A stretch of DNA of 64,000 bases, taken from positions 248,001 through 312,000 of the forward strand of contig NZ_CP018863.1 in assembly GCF_002849715.1 (NCBI RefSeq), written 5' to 3'. Source of the stretch: Arthrobacter crystallopoietes (lineage in GTDB: Bacteria > Actinomycetota > Actinomycetes > Actinomycetales > Micrococcaceae). Each line of letters opens with the position of its first letter. Within the stretch, counting starts at the first letter, position 1. Shown here piece by piece: positions 28,862 to 38,470 of the stretch. Under the pieces are notes generated by a model, which was not told where the DNA came from, did no database searches, and worked only from the letters and a program-made list of their open reading frames with translations. The translations under genes were made by a program, and so were the position numbers.

Positions 28862-29839
28862 GTGAGTGAAGAGACACCGAAGACGGCGTCATCCAATGGT
28901 GAGAGTAACGTCACACCTTTTGTCGAGCTGGACCGGCAGACATGGTCCCGGCTTTCCAACGAGATTGAACAGCCCCTCAACCAGGAAGACATCGAGCGGC
29001 TGCGCGGTCTGGGCGAACAACTGAACATGGACGAGGTGCGCGAGGTCTACCTCCCGCTGTCCCGGCTGCTTAACCTCTACGTGGGCGCGGCCGGCGAGCT
29101 CCATAAAGCCACCACCACCTTCCTGGGCGAACAGACCCGCCGCACTCCCTTTGTCATCGGCGTCGCCGGTTCGGTCGCCGTCGGAAAATCCACCACCGCC
29201 CGTGTGCTGCGCGAGATGCTGCGCCGCTGGGAGGGCACCCCCAACGTCGAGCTGATCACCACGGACGGTTTCCTCTACCCGAACGAGGAACTGCAGCGCC
29301 GCGGCCTGATGGACCGCAAGGGCTTCCCCGAGTCCTATAACCGCCGCGCCCTGCTGCGTTTTGTCAGCGAGGTCAAGTCCGGTGCCGAGGAAGTCCGCGC
29401 GCCCTGGTACTCGCACCTGACCTACAACATCGTCCCGGGCAAGGAAATTGTGGTCCGCCGTCCCGACGTGCTGATTGTCGAGGGGTTGAACGTGCTGCAG
29501 CCGGCCCGGCCCCGCGCGGACGGCCGCTCCGGCCTGGCGCTGAGCGATTTCTTCGACTTCTCCATTTATGTGGACGCCAAGACCTCGTATATTGAACAGT
29601 GGTATGTCAACCGGTTCCAGAAGCTGCGCACCTCCGCGTTCGCCAATCCGGAATCCTACTTCCACCGCTACGCGTCACTGACGGACGAAGAAGCTGTGGA
29701 AACGGCGCTGAGCATCTGGCGCCGCATCAACGAGCCGAACCTGGAGCAGAACGTGCTTCCCACCCGGGGCCGGGCACAACTGGTGCTCACCAAAGACGCG
29801 GACCACTCGGTTCGCCGGATGCTGCTGCGGAAGACCTGA
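28862..29839 (+). CDS. coaA: Pantothenate kinase type I
   Basis: A 325-residue kinase that phosphorylates pantothenate, the first committed step to CoA. The Walker A motif is [57 protein letters not shown] and [13 protein letters not shown] are typical of the type I (PanK/CoaA) fold. The start is a GTG at 28862, which gives the usual N-terminal extension before [12 protein letters not shown]. Only one base separates its stop from the next gene, so the two form an operon. Confidence 0.96.
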   Translation: MSEETPKTASSNGESNVTPFVELDRQTWSRLSNEIEQPLNQEDIERLRGLGEQLNMDEVREVYLPLSRLLNLYVGAAGELHKATTTFLGEQTRRTPFVIGVAGSVAVGKSTTARVLREMLRRWEGTPNVELITTDGFLYPNEELQRRGLMDRKGFPESYNRRALLRFVSEVKSGAEEVRAPWYSHLTYNIVPGKEIVVRRPDVLIVEGLNVLQPARPRADGRSGLALSDFFDFSIYVDAKTSYIEQWYVNRFQKLRTSAFANPESYFHRYASLTDEEAVETALSIWRRINEPNLEQNVLPTRGRAQLVLTKDADHSVRRMLLRKT

Positions 29840-29840
29840 G

Positions 29841-30743
29841 ATGAACCGCAGGACTGCCATCACACTGGCCCGATCCGTCGCCGCTGCCTCCGTCGTAGCC
29901 GTGCTTGTCGGCTGCGCTGGTCCTTCCCCCGAATCTTCCAACCAAAGTACGACGGCGTCATCCGCCGTTGCGTCGTCACCGTCACCTTCGGGAGCGGGGC
30001 GCGACGAGGGAACAGCAGCCCCGGAACCGGGAGAAACCAGCGTGCCCGAGACGGAAGAGCCTCAGGCCCCTGCCGCGCCGGAGCAGACCAGCCCACCCGA
30101 ACAGCCGGAGGAACCGGAGGAGCAAGCCGACCAGCCCGGCACGGAGAGCCACGACGATCCGGCGAGCATCGACGTCGTTGTTAATAAGGCCAGGCCGCTG
30201 GAACCGGCAGATTACTATCCGGCCGACCTCCGCTCCCCCAACGTGACAACCGGTCCGGGCGGCGCCGGCGCCCAGTTGCGCGCCGCCGCCGCGGGTGCCG
30301 CCGAGGAAATGTTCGCCGCCGCCGCTGCCGAGGGCGTGAGCATGACCATCGTGAGCGGCTTCCGCTCCTACGACACGCAGGTCTCCACTTACCAGCACTG
30401 GGTCAACGTCAACGGCAAGGCCGGCGCCGACGAAGTCTCGGCCCGCCCGGGCTACTCGGAACACCAGACCGGCCTGGCCCTGGACATCGGGGACAGCAGC
30501 GGTGCCTGCAACCTCAGCGCCTGTTTCGCGGACACCGCCGCCGGCAGCTGGGCCGCGCAGAACGCCCACCGCTTCGGTTTCGTGGTCCGCTACCAGCCCG
30601 GGCAGCAAGACGTTACGGGATATTCGCCCGAGCCGTGGCACCTGCGTTTTATCGGCAAAGCCGACGCGGCCGACATGTACAACAGCGGCGCGAAGGCGCT
30701 GGAAACCTATTACGGATTGCCCGCTGCACCTGATTATCTTTGA
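29841..30743 (+). CDS. D-alanyl-D-alanine carboxypeptidase lipoprotein (VanY family)
   Basis: A 300-residue predicted lipoprotein. The signal ends at lipobox VLVGC. A disordered stretch of about 85 residues rich in Ser, Pro and Glu (for example QAPAAPEQTSPPEQPEEPEE) should span the wall. The VanY/peptidase M15 domain occupies about 140-295, with zinc ligands in SARPGYSEHQTGLALDIGD and in EPWHLRFIGK, and the family pattern SGFRSYDTQVSTYQHWV. It would trim the terminal D-Ala of peptidoglycan stems. It directly follows coaA. Confidence 0.93.
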   Translation: MNRRTAITLARSVAAASVVAVLVGCAGPSPESSNQSTTASSAVASSPSPSGAGRDEGTAAPEPGETSVPETEEPQAPAAPEQTSPPEQPEEPEEQADQPGTESHDDPASIDVVVNKARPLEPADYYPADLRSPNVTTGPGGAGAQLRAAAAGAAEEMFAAAAAEGVSMTIVSGFRSYDTQVSTYQHWVNVNGKAGADEVSARPGYSEHQTGLALDIGDSSGACNLSACFADTAAGSWAAQNAHRFGFVVRYQPGQQDVTGYSPEPWHLRFIGKADAADMYNSGAKALETYYGLPAAPDYL

Positions 30744-30808
30744 GCTGTTTACCCGAAAGCCGCTAAAGATCCATTGCAATCGGTACGACAAGCGGTACAT
30801 TGGGGCGC

Positions 30809-31201
30809 ATGTTACAAGGATTCAAGGAATTCATCATGAAGGGCAACGTCATTGACCTTGCCGTCGCTGTGGTCATCGGCACCGCTTTTGCCGCCGTGGT
30901 CAACGCTCTTGTTAACAACGTCCTGATGCCGTTCATCGCCGGACTTGTTGGCTCCCCCAATTTCGACAGCTTCGCTGCCTGGGACTTCAACGGCAACCTG
31001 GTCCAGTTCGGCGTTCTGCTGACCGCCATCGTCAACTTCCTGCTCGTAGCCGCCGCCATCTACTTCGTCGTCGTCGTTCCCATGAACCACATGATTGAAC
31101 GCCGCAACCGCCGCCTGGGCATCACCCCGGTAGCAGAAGAAGCCGACCCGCAGGTCGTGCTGCTGACCGAAATCCGCGATTCCCTGCGCAGCCGGCAGTA
31201 A
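30809..31201 (+). CDS. mscL: Large-conductance mechanosensitive channel
   Basis: A 130-residue channel subunit that forms a homopentamer and opens at high membrane tension to release solutes on osmotic downshock. The sequence MLQGFKEFIMKGNVIDLAVA is the conserved N-terminal helix and start of TM1. TM1 continues VVIGTAFAAVVNALVNNVLM, and TM2 is ILLTAIVNFLLVAAAIYFVVV-like. A C-terminal helix ends LLTEIRDSLRSRQ. The ATG at 30809 is chosen by homology over an upstream TTG. A good terminator follows 25 bases later. Confidence 0.96.
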   Translation: MLQGFKEFIMKGNVIDLAVAVVIGTAFAAVVNALVNNVLMPFIAGLVGSPNFDSFAAWDFNGNLVQFGVLLTAIVNFLLVAAAIYFVVVVPMNHMIERRNRRLGITPVAEEADPQVVLLTEIRDSLRSRQ

Positions 31202-31226
31202 GAACCCCGGTCCACCTACTGAATCG

Positions 31227-31265
31227 AAGAAGTCCCCATCCTGTTAGGACGGGGACTTCTTTTCC
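31227..31265 (+). terminator. Rho-independent terminator of mscL
   Basis: AAGAAGTCCCC (31227-31237) and GGGGACTTCTT (31251-31261) pair perfectly, with an inner TCCT/AGGA extension after one mismatch. The stem ends in TTTT CCTT on the plus strand. It begins 25 bases after the mscL stop. It also lies just beyond the end of the convergent exported-protein gene and may serve that too. Confidence 0.85.
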
Positions 31266-31278
31266 TTGTCTGGCTTTG

Positions 31279-33354
31279 CTACCGGTTCGATACTGTTCCG
31301 GTTGCAGATCCGCCACGAGTGGACTGAACCAGAACCGAGCTCACTGCCTGGCTGGGCGGCGGCCGCATCCGCAGGCTCCAGTTACCGAGCGTGTCGACCT
31401 GTGCCGTCCCGAGCTTCTTGACTGCCCGGCCGGGCGTGGTGTCGTAAATGACAACCGAAGTCGCCGGCGTGAGGATCGCAGTGTTGGCCGCTAGCGTCGA
31501 CGTCCCGTTGACACGGAACTCCTTGCCCTGCCGGTAACGAGCACCGGCATCGATGGTTACCGCGTCCGTTTGGAGCTCCAGTTCCACGGTGGCCGGAGCA
31601 CTCTGGGTTCCATCCTCGCCAGTGACAATCAACTGCAACTTGATGGGCTCATTGTTAATCGTTGCCGGCGCAGTATCGGAGGTCTTCACTGCATACGGTA
31701 CGGTGACCGTCGGTTTCGCGGTGGTTTCATCCTTCCATGTCACGTCCGGTCCGCTGATCTGGGACCAGGTGAAGGCGGTGGCGCCGGTGGAGGCGCTGCC
31801 ATCGAGCACCGCACTGGATCCGCGGGCGAGGCTCGTCGATGCTGCCGATGCCACGGCTTCCGGCGCTGCCGGTGTCTCGGGATCGGTCGGAGCCGGCTCA
31901 ACTGGATCGGTCGGGGTGACAGGGTCAGTCCCCGGATCCGATGGGTCCCCTGGGTCCGTCCCCGGACCCGTCGGGTCTACAGGATCTGTTCCCGGATCTG
32001 TCGGGTCGGTAGGCGTTGTACCGTCCCCCGTGTCGGTGACGGGTCCGGGATCGGGAGCCGGATCGACCGGATCTAGACCAATCGGCGTCGCGGCTCCCGC
32101 AGTGACCATGACCGGCAGGCTCGCCGTGTCGCCGTTCGCAGCTGTCACAGTGACCTTGGACGGCGGCGCTTTCACCGGCCACGAGACCGCTTGGGTGTCA
32201 GGCAGGTCTCCCAGCCCGGTCACGGTCAGCGGCCACCCAACGGCGGAGTTAGCGGCTACCGTCAGCTGGGTGCCGTCGTAGGTTGCCTGGGTGACGCTGA
32301 TTCCGGTCGGCTTGGTAACGTCAACGATGTTGCTGCTGGCGGGCTGATCACTAATGTTGGTGATCTTGACCTGCGTCGGTACGGTATCGCCCGTCAACTG
32401 GATCCGGGCGTAGAAGCGGTTGGATCCGTCATCGGTGACCATAGGGGTCGCCGCGAACATGCCCTCCTGCCCCTCGACATGCAACTGTGTGCCGCCACTG
32501 GTGGCGAAAACGTCAATCATGTTGCCGTTGACCATGGCTTGGTCAGCCTGTACACCGTGGTTGGTGGCGATTTTGCCCTGGACGGTGAAGAGATCGGTCG
32601 ACAGATTGATGCCTTCGCCGGTGACTGCGAACTGGTTAAAGTTGGACGGGCTGCCGGTCACCTTGTGTTCCACATCGGGGTTGCCCAGATAGCCCTCCGG
32701 GGCACCCGTATCCCATTTCAGGAAGGGCCCGATGTTGCTCTTCAGGGCAGTAGTGAAGTTGCCGTTGGCTGGCGAAATGTCCTCCACCAGCCGGCCGTCA
32801 CCGCTGGCATCCGTATCCACGGTCACCTTGCCGTAGGGGTGCTGGAAGGCCAGCGTGGTGTTGGCGGGGCCCTCCTTGACGACAATGCGCTGGCGTCCGA
32901 AGACGACCTGGTCGCCAGCGGTGACCGCATTGGAGAACGCGGCTTCCAGTCCGAGGGTCAGTGTTGCCGAGCCGCCGCCCGGTAGGTCGAGCTCGGATCC
33001 TGCGAGCATGTAGAACGCTTCCTCCGGGAAGTTTTCCGGGAACGAAATCGGCGATTCCGGAGCCGGTATTTCCTCGGGTAGGAGTCCGCACAAGGGGTTC
33101 TGGAGATCGAGGCACAGCTCCACGCGAGTACCTGTGCTGTCGCCGTACCAAGCGGGGAATCCGTGCTCGGCATTGACAGGTCCCACGGCCGTGAGGTGAT
33201 CAAGGTTTTTCTCAGTGACTTCCGTTGCGGCGATTGCCGCACCTGCCCCGGTCGCCGTTAGTGCCACCGCTGCGAGGGTGGCGACACTGCGTCGCCCTGG
33301 TCTGCGCCGGGCCGCCACCGGCTCACGAGGTTGTAGCAAACGTGCTTTTAACAT
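31279..33354 (-). CDS. Large exported protein with Asp/Pro-rich repeat linker, unknown function
   Basis: A 691-residue exported protein. After a basic N-terminus comes a signal peptide around VATLAAVALTATGAGAAIAA. The N-terminal domain (about 35-200) starts near AEHGFPAWYGDSTGTRVELC and DLPGGGSATLTLGLEAAFSN, a pattern I recall from uncharacterised actinobacterial exported proteins. Ig/Big-like regions follow. Then comes a linker of about 70 residues repeating TDP and GTDP units. The C-terminal part has a PKD-like segment (STSLARGSSAVLDGSASTGA) and a final beta domain. No LPXTG motif or TM tail was seen. AGGAG precedes the ATG at 33354; a longer in-frame start at 33522 falls in a hairpin and is rejected. 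Confidence 0.85.
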   Translation of the reverse strand: MLKARLLQPREPVAARRRPGRRSVATLAAVALTATGAGAAIAATEVTEKNLDHLTAVGPVNAEHGFPAWYGDSTGTRVELCLDLQNPLCGLLPEEIPAPESPISFPENFPEEAFYMLAGSELDLPGGGSATLTLGLEAAFSNAVTAGDQVVFGRQRIVVKEGPANTTLAFQHPYGKVTVDTDASGDGRLVEDISPANGNFTTALKSNIGPFLKWDTGAPEGYLGNPDVEHKVTGSPSNFNQFAVTGEGINLSTDLFTVQGKIATNHGVQADQAMVNGNMIDVFATSGGTQLHVEGQEGMFAATPMVTDDGSNRFYARIQLTGDTVPTQVKITNISDQPASSNIVDVTKPTGISVTQATYDGTQLTVAANSAVGWPLTVTGLGDLPDTQAVSWPVKAPPSKVTVTAANGDTASLPVMVTAGAATPIGLDPVDPAPDPGPVTDTGDGTTPTDPTDPGTDPVDPTGPGTDPGDPSDPGTDPVTPTDPVEPAPTDPETPAAPEAVASAASTSLARGSSAVLDGSASTGATAFTWSQISGPDVTWKDETTAKPTVTVPYAVKTSDTAPATINNEPIKLQLIVTGEDGTQSAPATVELELQTDAVTIDAGARYRQGKEFRVNGTSTLAANTAILTPATSVVIYDTTPGRAVKKLGTAQVDTLGNWSLRMRPPPSQAVSSVLVQSTRGGSATGTVSNR
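31860..32075 (-). repeat. Asp-Pro/Thr repeat-coding segment
   Basis: Within the large exported protein the coding strand repeats short units giving TDPTDPGTDPVDPTGPGTDP and similar. The nucleotide repeats are imperfect copies of a 9-12 base GGA/TCC-rich unit. Such segments act as stiff or extended linkers and often vary in copy number by slippage. Confidence 0.75.
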
Positions 33355-33484
33355 GACTTGCTCCTGCAATGGTTTGGTTAGGAGGAGGCCATCGTGGCTG
33401 TTAAAAGTTGAAAAAAGCCTGAGGTCTCGGCTGCGGCGTCCGCATTGAGCCGCGAGGCTATGCAGTGGAAGCCCCTTAGAATAG

Positions 33485-33698
33485 GTGTCCCGGACCTCGT
33501 TGCAGGTCGAGGTCCGGGACACTGTCTACCGAGGTGCTCCTATGCTGAAAAGTTTCAGCCACCCCGGCATTTGTCGTCTTCGTCCGTATGCGAGTGAACG
33601 GTGACGACGGTCTAAGGCCGCTGCAGCTTGCGGCCTAGAAAGGTCAACCGCCGGAACCGGAGGTTGATGGTTTAAATGCTAAGACCACGCTCCTGTGG
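33485..33698. other. Cluster of five hairpins in a 456-base intergenic region
   Basis: The gap 33355-33810 lies upstream of the exported-protein gene and downstream of dctA, both on the minus strand. I see no gene in it. It holds: a perfect 15-bp hairpin (33485-33499/33508-33522); GCTGAAA/TTTCAGC (33544-33559); AGGCCGC/GCGGCCT (33615-33621/33630-33636); TCAACC-G-CCGG/CCGG-A-GGTTGA (33644-33667); and CCAC/GTGG (33685-33698). Some may terminate dctA. As a set they look like a structured leader or small RNA. No known riboswitch was recognised. Confidence 0.5.
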
Positions 33699-33810
33699 AA
33701 ACCTTGGAGCCAATCCCCCTGTCAAGAACCAGCATTTGGGGAGACCTCGACCCCCGAGCTTTGGGCTTGCCTACGCCGCTGACTCCATCTTTCGGACCGG
33801 GCAACCGGCT

Positions 33811-35208
33811 TCAGTGAGCGTGCTGCTTGTACGGATGTCCAGGTGTGCCCACGGGCTCCGTCCCGGTGTAGCCGTGATCCTCATCCATGGTGGTCTCATC
33901 AAAGGGATCGGCTCCGGCCAGCACCCTATCCACCTGCTCCGGATCCATTTCCTGGGTCCACTTGCCGATCAGGACCGTGGCCACAGCGTTACCGGTGAAG
34001 TTGGTCAAGGCCCGGGCCTCCGACATGAACCGGTCAATGCCGACGATCAGGCCAACGCCCTCCACCAGATCCGGCCGGTGGGACTGCAGACCGCCGGCCA
34101 ACGTTGCGAGTCCGGCTCCGGTGACGCCTGCCGCGCCCTTCGAGGCGATGATCATGAAGACCAGTAGCGAGATCTGCTCCCCCAGCTGGAGGGGCTTGCC
34201 CAGCGCCTCGGCGACAAACAGGGCAGCCATGGTCAGGTAGATCGCCGTCCCGTCCAGGTTGAAGGAGTAGCCGGTAGGTACGGTGACACCGACCACCGGC
34301 TTGGCAACGCCCAGGTGTTCCATCTTCGCGATCAACCGCGGCAGGGCAACCTCGGAGGACGAGGTGGACACGATCAGCAAGTACTCCCGCGCCAGGTAGC
34401 GCATGAGCTTGAAGATGTTTATGCCCGTCACCAGCTTCAGCAGGCCGCCGAGAATAACGACGATGAAGAGGGCGCAGGTGATGTAGAAGGCGATCATCAG
34501 GGTGCCCAGGCTGATAATCGCGTCCAGTCCTGTTTCACCGACGACGGCGGCGATGGCGCCGAAGGCGCCGATCGGAGCGAGCCACATGATCATCACGAGG
34601 ATACGGAACACCAGGGTCTGCAGGTAGCCAATACCCCTCAGGACCGGTACACCGCTGGGTCCCATTTTCTGCAGCGCGAAGCCCACCAGCAGCGCGATGA
34701 ACAGCGTTTGCAGAATGCTGCCGGCTGTCAACGCGGAGAACAGCGTGGTCGGAATGATGCTCAACAGGAACCCGACTGTCCCGGCTGCTTCTTCCTCGCC
34801 AGCTTCGGCTTCAAAGTCGGTGGCGCCGAGGTCCAGGCCCGCACCCGGCTGGATGATGTTGCCCACGACCAGGCCGATAGCCAGCGCGAAGGTGGACATG
34901 ATGATGAAATAGCCGAGCGCCAGGCCGCCCACTTTGCCCACCGTGGCCGCCTTGGCGATCGACCCGACGCCGAGCACAATCGTGCAGAAGATTACCGGGG
35001 CGATCATCATCTTGATCAGCCCGATGAAGGCGGTGCCCAGGGGTTTGAGCTGCTGAGCGAAGTCTGGCGCTATGAAGCCGATGATGATGCCGAGCACCAC
35101 GGCCACGATGACGGACACGTAGAGCAGATGGGTACGGTCCTTCTTTTTAGTGGGTCCGCCGCCTGCCGCTGGCGGTTCTTGCGACGGATGTTCAGCCGGG
35201 GAAGACAT
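33811..35208 (-). CDS. dctA: C4-dicarboxylate/cation symporter (DctA-type)
   Basis: A 465-residue member of the DAACS (glutamate/dicarboxylate symporter) family, importing succinate, fumarate, malate or acidic amino acids with Na+ or H+. It has eight TM helices plus two re-entrant loops. The first loop carries the serine-rich STSSSEVALPRLI, and the cation/substrate region reads TGYSFNLDGTAIYLTMAALF. The N-terminus after residue 22 (KKKDRTHLLYVSVIVAVVLG) is typical of DctA. The start is placed at 35208 because AAAGGAG lies just upstream. The C-terminal tail is His/Asp-rich. A glutamate-specific GltP is the alternative. Confidence 0.9.
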   Translation of the reverse strand: MSSPAEHPSQEPPAAGGGPTKKKDRTHLLYVSVIVAVVLGIIIGFIAPDFAQQLKPLGTAFIGLIKMMIAPVIFCTIVLGVGSIAKAATVGKVGGLALGYFIIMSTFALAIGLVVGNIIQPGAGLDLGATDFEAEAGEEEAAGTVGFLLSIIPTTLFSALTAGSILQTLFIALLVGFALQKMGPSGVPVLRGIGYLQTLVFRILVMIMWLAPIGAFGAIAAVVGETGLDAIISLGTLMIAFYITCALFIVVILGGLLKLVTGINIFKLMRYLAREYLLIVSTSSSEVALPRLIAKMEHLGVAKPVVGVTVPTGYSFNLDGTAIYLTMAALFVAEALGKPLQLGEQISLLVFMIIASKGAAGVTGAGLATLAGGLQSHRPDLVEGVGLIVGIDRFMSEARALTNFTGNAVATVLIGKWTQEMDPEQVDRVLAGADPFDETTMDEDHGYTGTEPVGTPGHPYKQHAH

Positions 35209-35389
35209 GGCTTTCTCCTTTGTCACCGCTGGTCCTGCTGATGTAATAACTGTCCCACCGGCCATGTTCCAGCACCATAGAAAAGGGCCAATTACAAGGG
35301 CCAAACGCGTTCTTTCGCGCGTAGCATTGGAGAAGACACTGGGAGCCCGCTCCGGTGACTCCCGGACTTCTTTCCGCACGGAGACACCC

Positions 35390-36382
35390 ATGCGCAACAG
35401 CCCAGCCCCAATTCCCTCCCGGCGCCCGCGGCTCGGCAAGACCGCCGCAGGGCTTCTCGGCATAGCCGCCCTGATCGCCTCAGCCGGCCCCGTCTCGGCC
35501 CACCCCCGCCATCATGACGGTCCGGACAATCCGCCGGACAGCATCGAACTTCCCGACGCCTCCTCGGCCGAGGGAATCACCGCCGGCAGGGGGAGCTCCT
35601 TCTACGCGGGTGACCTCTTCGAGGGTGACATCTACCGCGGCAGCTTGCGCAGCGGAACGGCCAAGGAAATCATTGACGCTCCGGACGGCCGAAAGGCAGT
35701 CGGTATGGACTTCAGCAAACGGCATGATCTGCTCGCCGTTGCCGGCGGGGATACCGGGCAGGCCTACTTCTACGACACGGACACGGGCGAAACCGTGGCC
35801 AAGTACCAGCTGGCCAAAGCGGGGACATCGTTCATCAATGACGTCACCCTGACCAGACGCGGTGCTTGGTTCACCAACTCACTCCAGGGCGAGTTGTACT
35901 TCGTCCCCATTGACCGCCACGACGGCGACCTTGGGAAGGCGAGAACATTGGATTTGAAGGGGCCGGCCAGCGAGACACCCGGAGACTTCAACCTCAACGG
36001 CATTGCCGTAGCCGACGACGGCCGCACCCTGGTAGTCGCGCACTCGGCCAAGGCATCGCTCTTCACGGTGAACACCCGGAGCGGGGAAAGCAGGCTCATC
36101 CGCAGTCTGGACCTGCCCCACGTGGACGGCATCGTGGTCGAAGGCCGAAATGTATGGGCCGTTCAGAACATGATCAACCAGGTGAGCCGGATCAGAGTCT
36201 CCGATGACCTGCGCCGCGGCGAAGTAAGGGAAGTCATCACCGACAAACTCTTCCAGATACCGACGACGGCGGCACTCATCGGGGATGATCTGGCCGTGGT
36301 CAACGCCAAGTTCGACACCGGCCTCCCGCCGACGGCCGACACTTACGAGGTGATCATCGTCGATGCCTTCGGCGAAGACTGA
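35390..36382 (+). CDS. Secreted SMP-30/NHL-like beta-propeller protein
   Basis: A 330-residue protein with a Sec-type signal (GLLGIAALIASAGPVSAH) cut near residue 37. The mature protein starts with a His-rich stretch (HPRHHDGPDN) and continues as a beta-propeller with repeated blades such as GSSFYAGDLFEGDIYRGSL, DLLAVAGGDTGQAYFYDTD and HVDGIVVEGRNVWAVQNM. It resembles SMP-30/gluconolactonase or lipoprotein-like propellers; enzymatic activity is not evident. The ATG at 35390 is chosen to keep the signal peptide; the ORF is open further upstream. Confidence 0.82.
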   Translation: MRNSPAPIPSRRPRLGKTAAGLLGIAALIASAGPVSAHPRHHDGPDNPPDSIELPDASSAEGITAGRGSSFYAGDLFEGDIYRGSLRSGTAKEIIDAPDGRKAVGMDFSKRHDLLAVAGGDTGQAYFYDTDTGETVAKYQLAKAGTSFINDVTLTRRGAWFTNSLQGELYFVPIDRHDGDLGKARTLDLKGPASETPGDFNLNGIAVADDGRTLVVAHSAKASLFTVNTRSGESRLIRSLDLPHVDGIVVEGRNVWAVQNMINQVSRIRVSDDLRRGEVREVITDKLFQIPTTAALIGDDLAVVNAKFDTGLPPTADTYEVIIVDAFGED

Positions 36383-36400
36383 TGCCCTACTGCGCCGCCG

Positions 36401-37768
36401 CTAGTCCGCGGCGACCGGCTGCTGCAGTCCGAGGTGCTGCTTGACCGCTGCTGCGAGCTGGTCTGCGGTGGATTGGGCGGTGGACATGTCGGCTGCCTCG
36501 ACCATCACGCGGACTACGGGCTCGGTCCCCGACGGGCGCAGCAGCACCCGGCCGGTTTCGCCCAGCACTGCGCTGGCGGCGGCGATAGCGGCCTGCAGTT
36601 CGGCGTTGGTCTTCACTGCGGCCTTGTCCACGTCCTTGACATTGATCAGCACCTGCGGCAGGTGGTTCATGGCCTTGGCCAGTTCCGAGAGCGGTTTGCC
36701 GGTCTTGGCGACCTGGGCAGCGATCTGCAGGCCGGTGAGGACGCCGTCGCCGGTGGTGGCGTAGTCGGAGAAGATCACGTGGCCGGACTGCTCGCCGCCC
36801 AGGGAGTAGCCGTGGGCGCGCATGCTTTCGAGCACGTAGCGGTCCCCCACCGCGGTCTCTTCGATCCTGATGCCGGCTTCCTGCAGGGCCAGCTTCATGC
36901 CCAGGTTGCTCATCACCGTGGCCACCAGGACATTGTCCTTGAGCCGGCCGGAGTCCTTCATGGCGAGGGCCAGGATGGTCATGATCTGGTCACCGTCGAT
37001 CACGGTGCCGTTCTCATCCACCGCCAGGCATCGGTCCGCGTCGCCGTCGTGCGCGATGCCGAGGTTCGCGCCGTGGGCCAGCACGGCTTTCTGCAGCTCC
37101 TCCAGGTGGGTGGAGCCCACGCCGTCGTTAATATTCAGGCCATCGGGCTCGGCGCCGATGACCACGATCTCGGCACCGGCGTCGGAGAAGACCTGCGGGG
37201 AGCAGCCGCTGGCCGCACCGTGCGCACAGTCCAGAACGACTTTGAGGCCGTCCAGGCGCGCCGGGAGGGTCTGCAGCAGGTGGACGATGTAGCGGTCCTC
37301 GGCATCGGCGAAACGCTGGATGCGCCCGACCTCGGCGCCCGTGGGCCGGTGGCGGGGGTTCTTCATCTCGGCCTCGATGGCGTCCTCGACCTCGTCCGGC
37401 AGCTTGTGGCCGCCGCGGGCGAAGAACTTGATGCCGTTATCCGGCGCCGGGTTGTGGGAGGCGGAGATCATCACGCCGAAGTCCGCGCCCAGGTCCGCGA
37501 CCAGGTAGGCGGCAGCAGGGGTGGGCAGCACGCCGGCGTCGTAAACATCCACGCCGGCACTGGCGAGCCCTGCGGACACGGCAGCGCTGATGAACTCGCC
37601 GCTGGCACGGGGATCCCGTGCGACGACGGCGGTGGGCCGCTTTCCGTCTTGAACCTGCCGGTGGCCAAGGACTACCGCAGCGGCCTGGGAAACTTCCATC
37701 GCCAGTTCTGCAGTGATCAGTCCGTTGGCCAATCCACGGACACCGTCGGTACCAAATAATCTAGACAC
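36401..37768 (-). CDS. glmM: Phosphoglucosamine mutase
   Basis: A 455-residue enzyme that interconverts glucosamine 6- and 1-phosphate on the way to UDP-GlcNAc, the step after GlmS, which is also in this window. The phosphoserine loop is [20 protein letters not shown], the metal loop [16 protein letters not shown], the sugar loop [11 protein letters not shown] and the phosphate-binding end [15 protein letters not shown]. The start is a GTG giving [14 protein letters not shown], the universal N-terminus. No ribosome site is visible, so the message may be leaderless. Confidence 0.96.
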   Translation of the reverse strand: MSRLFGTDGVRGLANGLITAELAMEVSQAAAVVLGHRQVQDGKRPTAVVARDPRASGEFISAAVSAGLASAGVDVYDAGVLPTPAAAYLVADLGADFGVMISASHNPAPDNGIKFFARGGHKLPDEVEDAIEAEMKNPRHRPTGAEVGRIQRFADAEDRYIVHLLQTLPARLDGLKVVLDCAHGAASGCSPQVFSDAGAEIVVIGAEPDGLNINDGVGSTHLEELQKAVLAHGANLGIAHDGDADRCLAVDENGTVIDGDQIMTILALAMKDSGRLKDNVLVATVMSNLGMKLALQEAGIRIEETAVGDRYVLESMRAHGYSLGGEQSGHVIFSDYATTGDGVLTGLQIAAQVAKTGKPLSELAKAMNHLPQVLINVKDVDKAAVKTNAELQAAIAAASAVLGETGRVLLRPSGTEPVVRVMVEAADMSTAQSTADQLAAAVKQHLGLQQPVAAD

Positions 37769-37836
37769 AGGAGACCATTTTACGGGAGGGAAACAGAGCA
37801 GCATGACATGTTGCTCCCAAAGCCCATATTAACGCC

Positions 37837-37875
37837 AGAACCCCGCCCAGTGGATTGCACTGTGCGGGGTTCTGA
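37837..37875 (-). terminator. Hairpin terminator after rpsI
   Basis: CAGAACCCCGC (37837-37847) and GCGGGGTTCTG (37865-37875) pair over 11 bases, with an inner CAGTG/CACTG stem. It lies 56 bases beyond the rpsI stop on the minus strand. The T-run is poor (GCGTTAATAT follows). Confidence 0.75.
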
Positions 37876-37930
37876 AGCAGTCCGGGCAACGCTGGTAGCG
37901 CTGGTAGCGCTGGTTCCGGAAAGCGCAGAT

Positions 37931-38431
37931 TTAGCGCTTCGAGTACTGCGGTGCCTTACGGGCCTTCTTCAGACCAGCCTTCTTACGCTCGATGATACGG
38001 GCGTCGCGGGTCAAGAAGCCGGCCTTCTTCAGGGCCGGACGGTTGTTCTCGCGGTCAACCTCGTTCAGCGCACGGGCGATGCCCAGGCGCAGCGCACCGG
38101 CCTGGCCGGAGGGGCCGCCACCATTGATGCGTGCAACGACGTCGTAAGCGCCATCCAGATCAAGCAGCTTGAACGGATCGTTGACTTCCTGCTGGTGCAG
38201 CTTGTTCGGGAAGTAGTTGGCCAGTTCGCGGCCGTTGATGGTCCAGTTGCCGGAACCCGGAACGATGCGCACGCGGGCAACAGCTTCCTTGCGGCGGCCA
38301 ACAGCGGAACCGGAAACGGTCAGGGCCGGGCGTTCCTTGGCAACGGCCTGCGTTGCTTCGGAGCTGCTTTCCGAGGTGTAGCTGGTGAGGTTCTCGCCAG
38401 CGTTGTTCAGCTCTTCAGTATTCTGAGCCAC
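37931..38431 (-). CDS. rpsI: 30S ribosomal protein S9
   Basis: A 166-residue S9. The core begins [20 protein letters not shown] and ends with the conserved basic tail [16 protein letters not shown] that reaches the P site. The N-terminal extension of about 40 acidic residues ([20 protein letters not shown]) is usual in Micrococcaceae. It follows rplM after 39 bases, the standard rplM-rpsI operon. Confidence 0.98.
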   Translation of the reverse strand: MAQNTEELNNAGENLTSYTSESSSEATQAVAKERPALTVSGSAVGRRKEAVARVRIVPGSGNWTINGRELANYFPNKLHQQEVNDPFKLLDLDGAYDVVARINGGGPSGQAGALRLGIARALNEVDRENNRPALKKAGFLTRDARIIERKKAGLKKARKAPQYSKR

Positions 38432-38470
38432 GATTCTCCTTGAATAAATTCTTTAGTTTGGTGGCCAGGA

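Noticed and set aside
33355..33522. N-terminal extension of the exported protein (start at 33522)
   Set aside because: It would encode a perfect 15-bp hairpin and push the signal peptide inward. The ATG at 33354 has a good AGGAG site.
33485..33810. Known riboswitch (cyclic di-AMP or cyclic di-GMP)
   Set aside because: The conserved core sequences of those classes could not be found on either strand. Only unspecific hairpins were seen.
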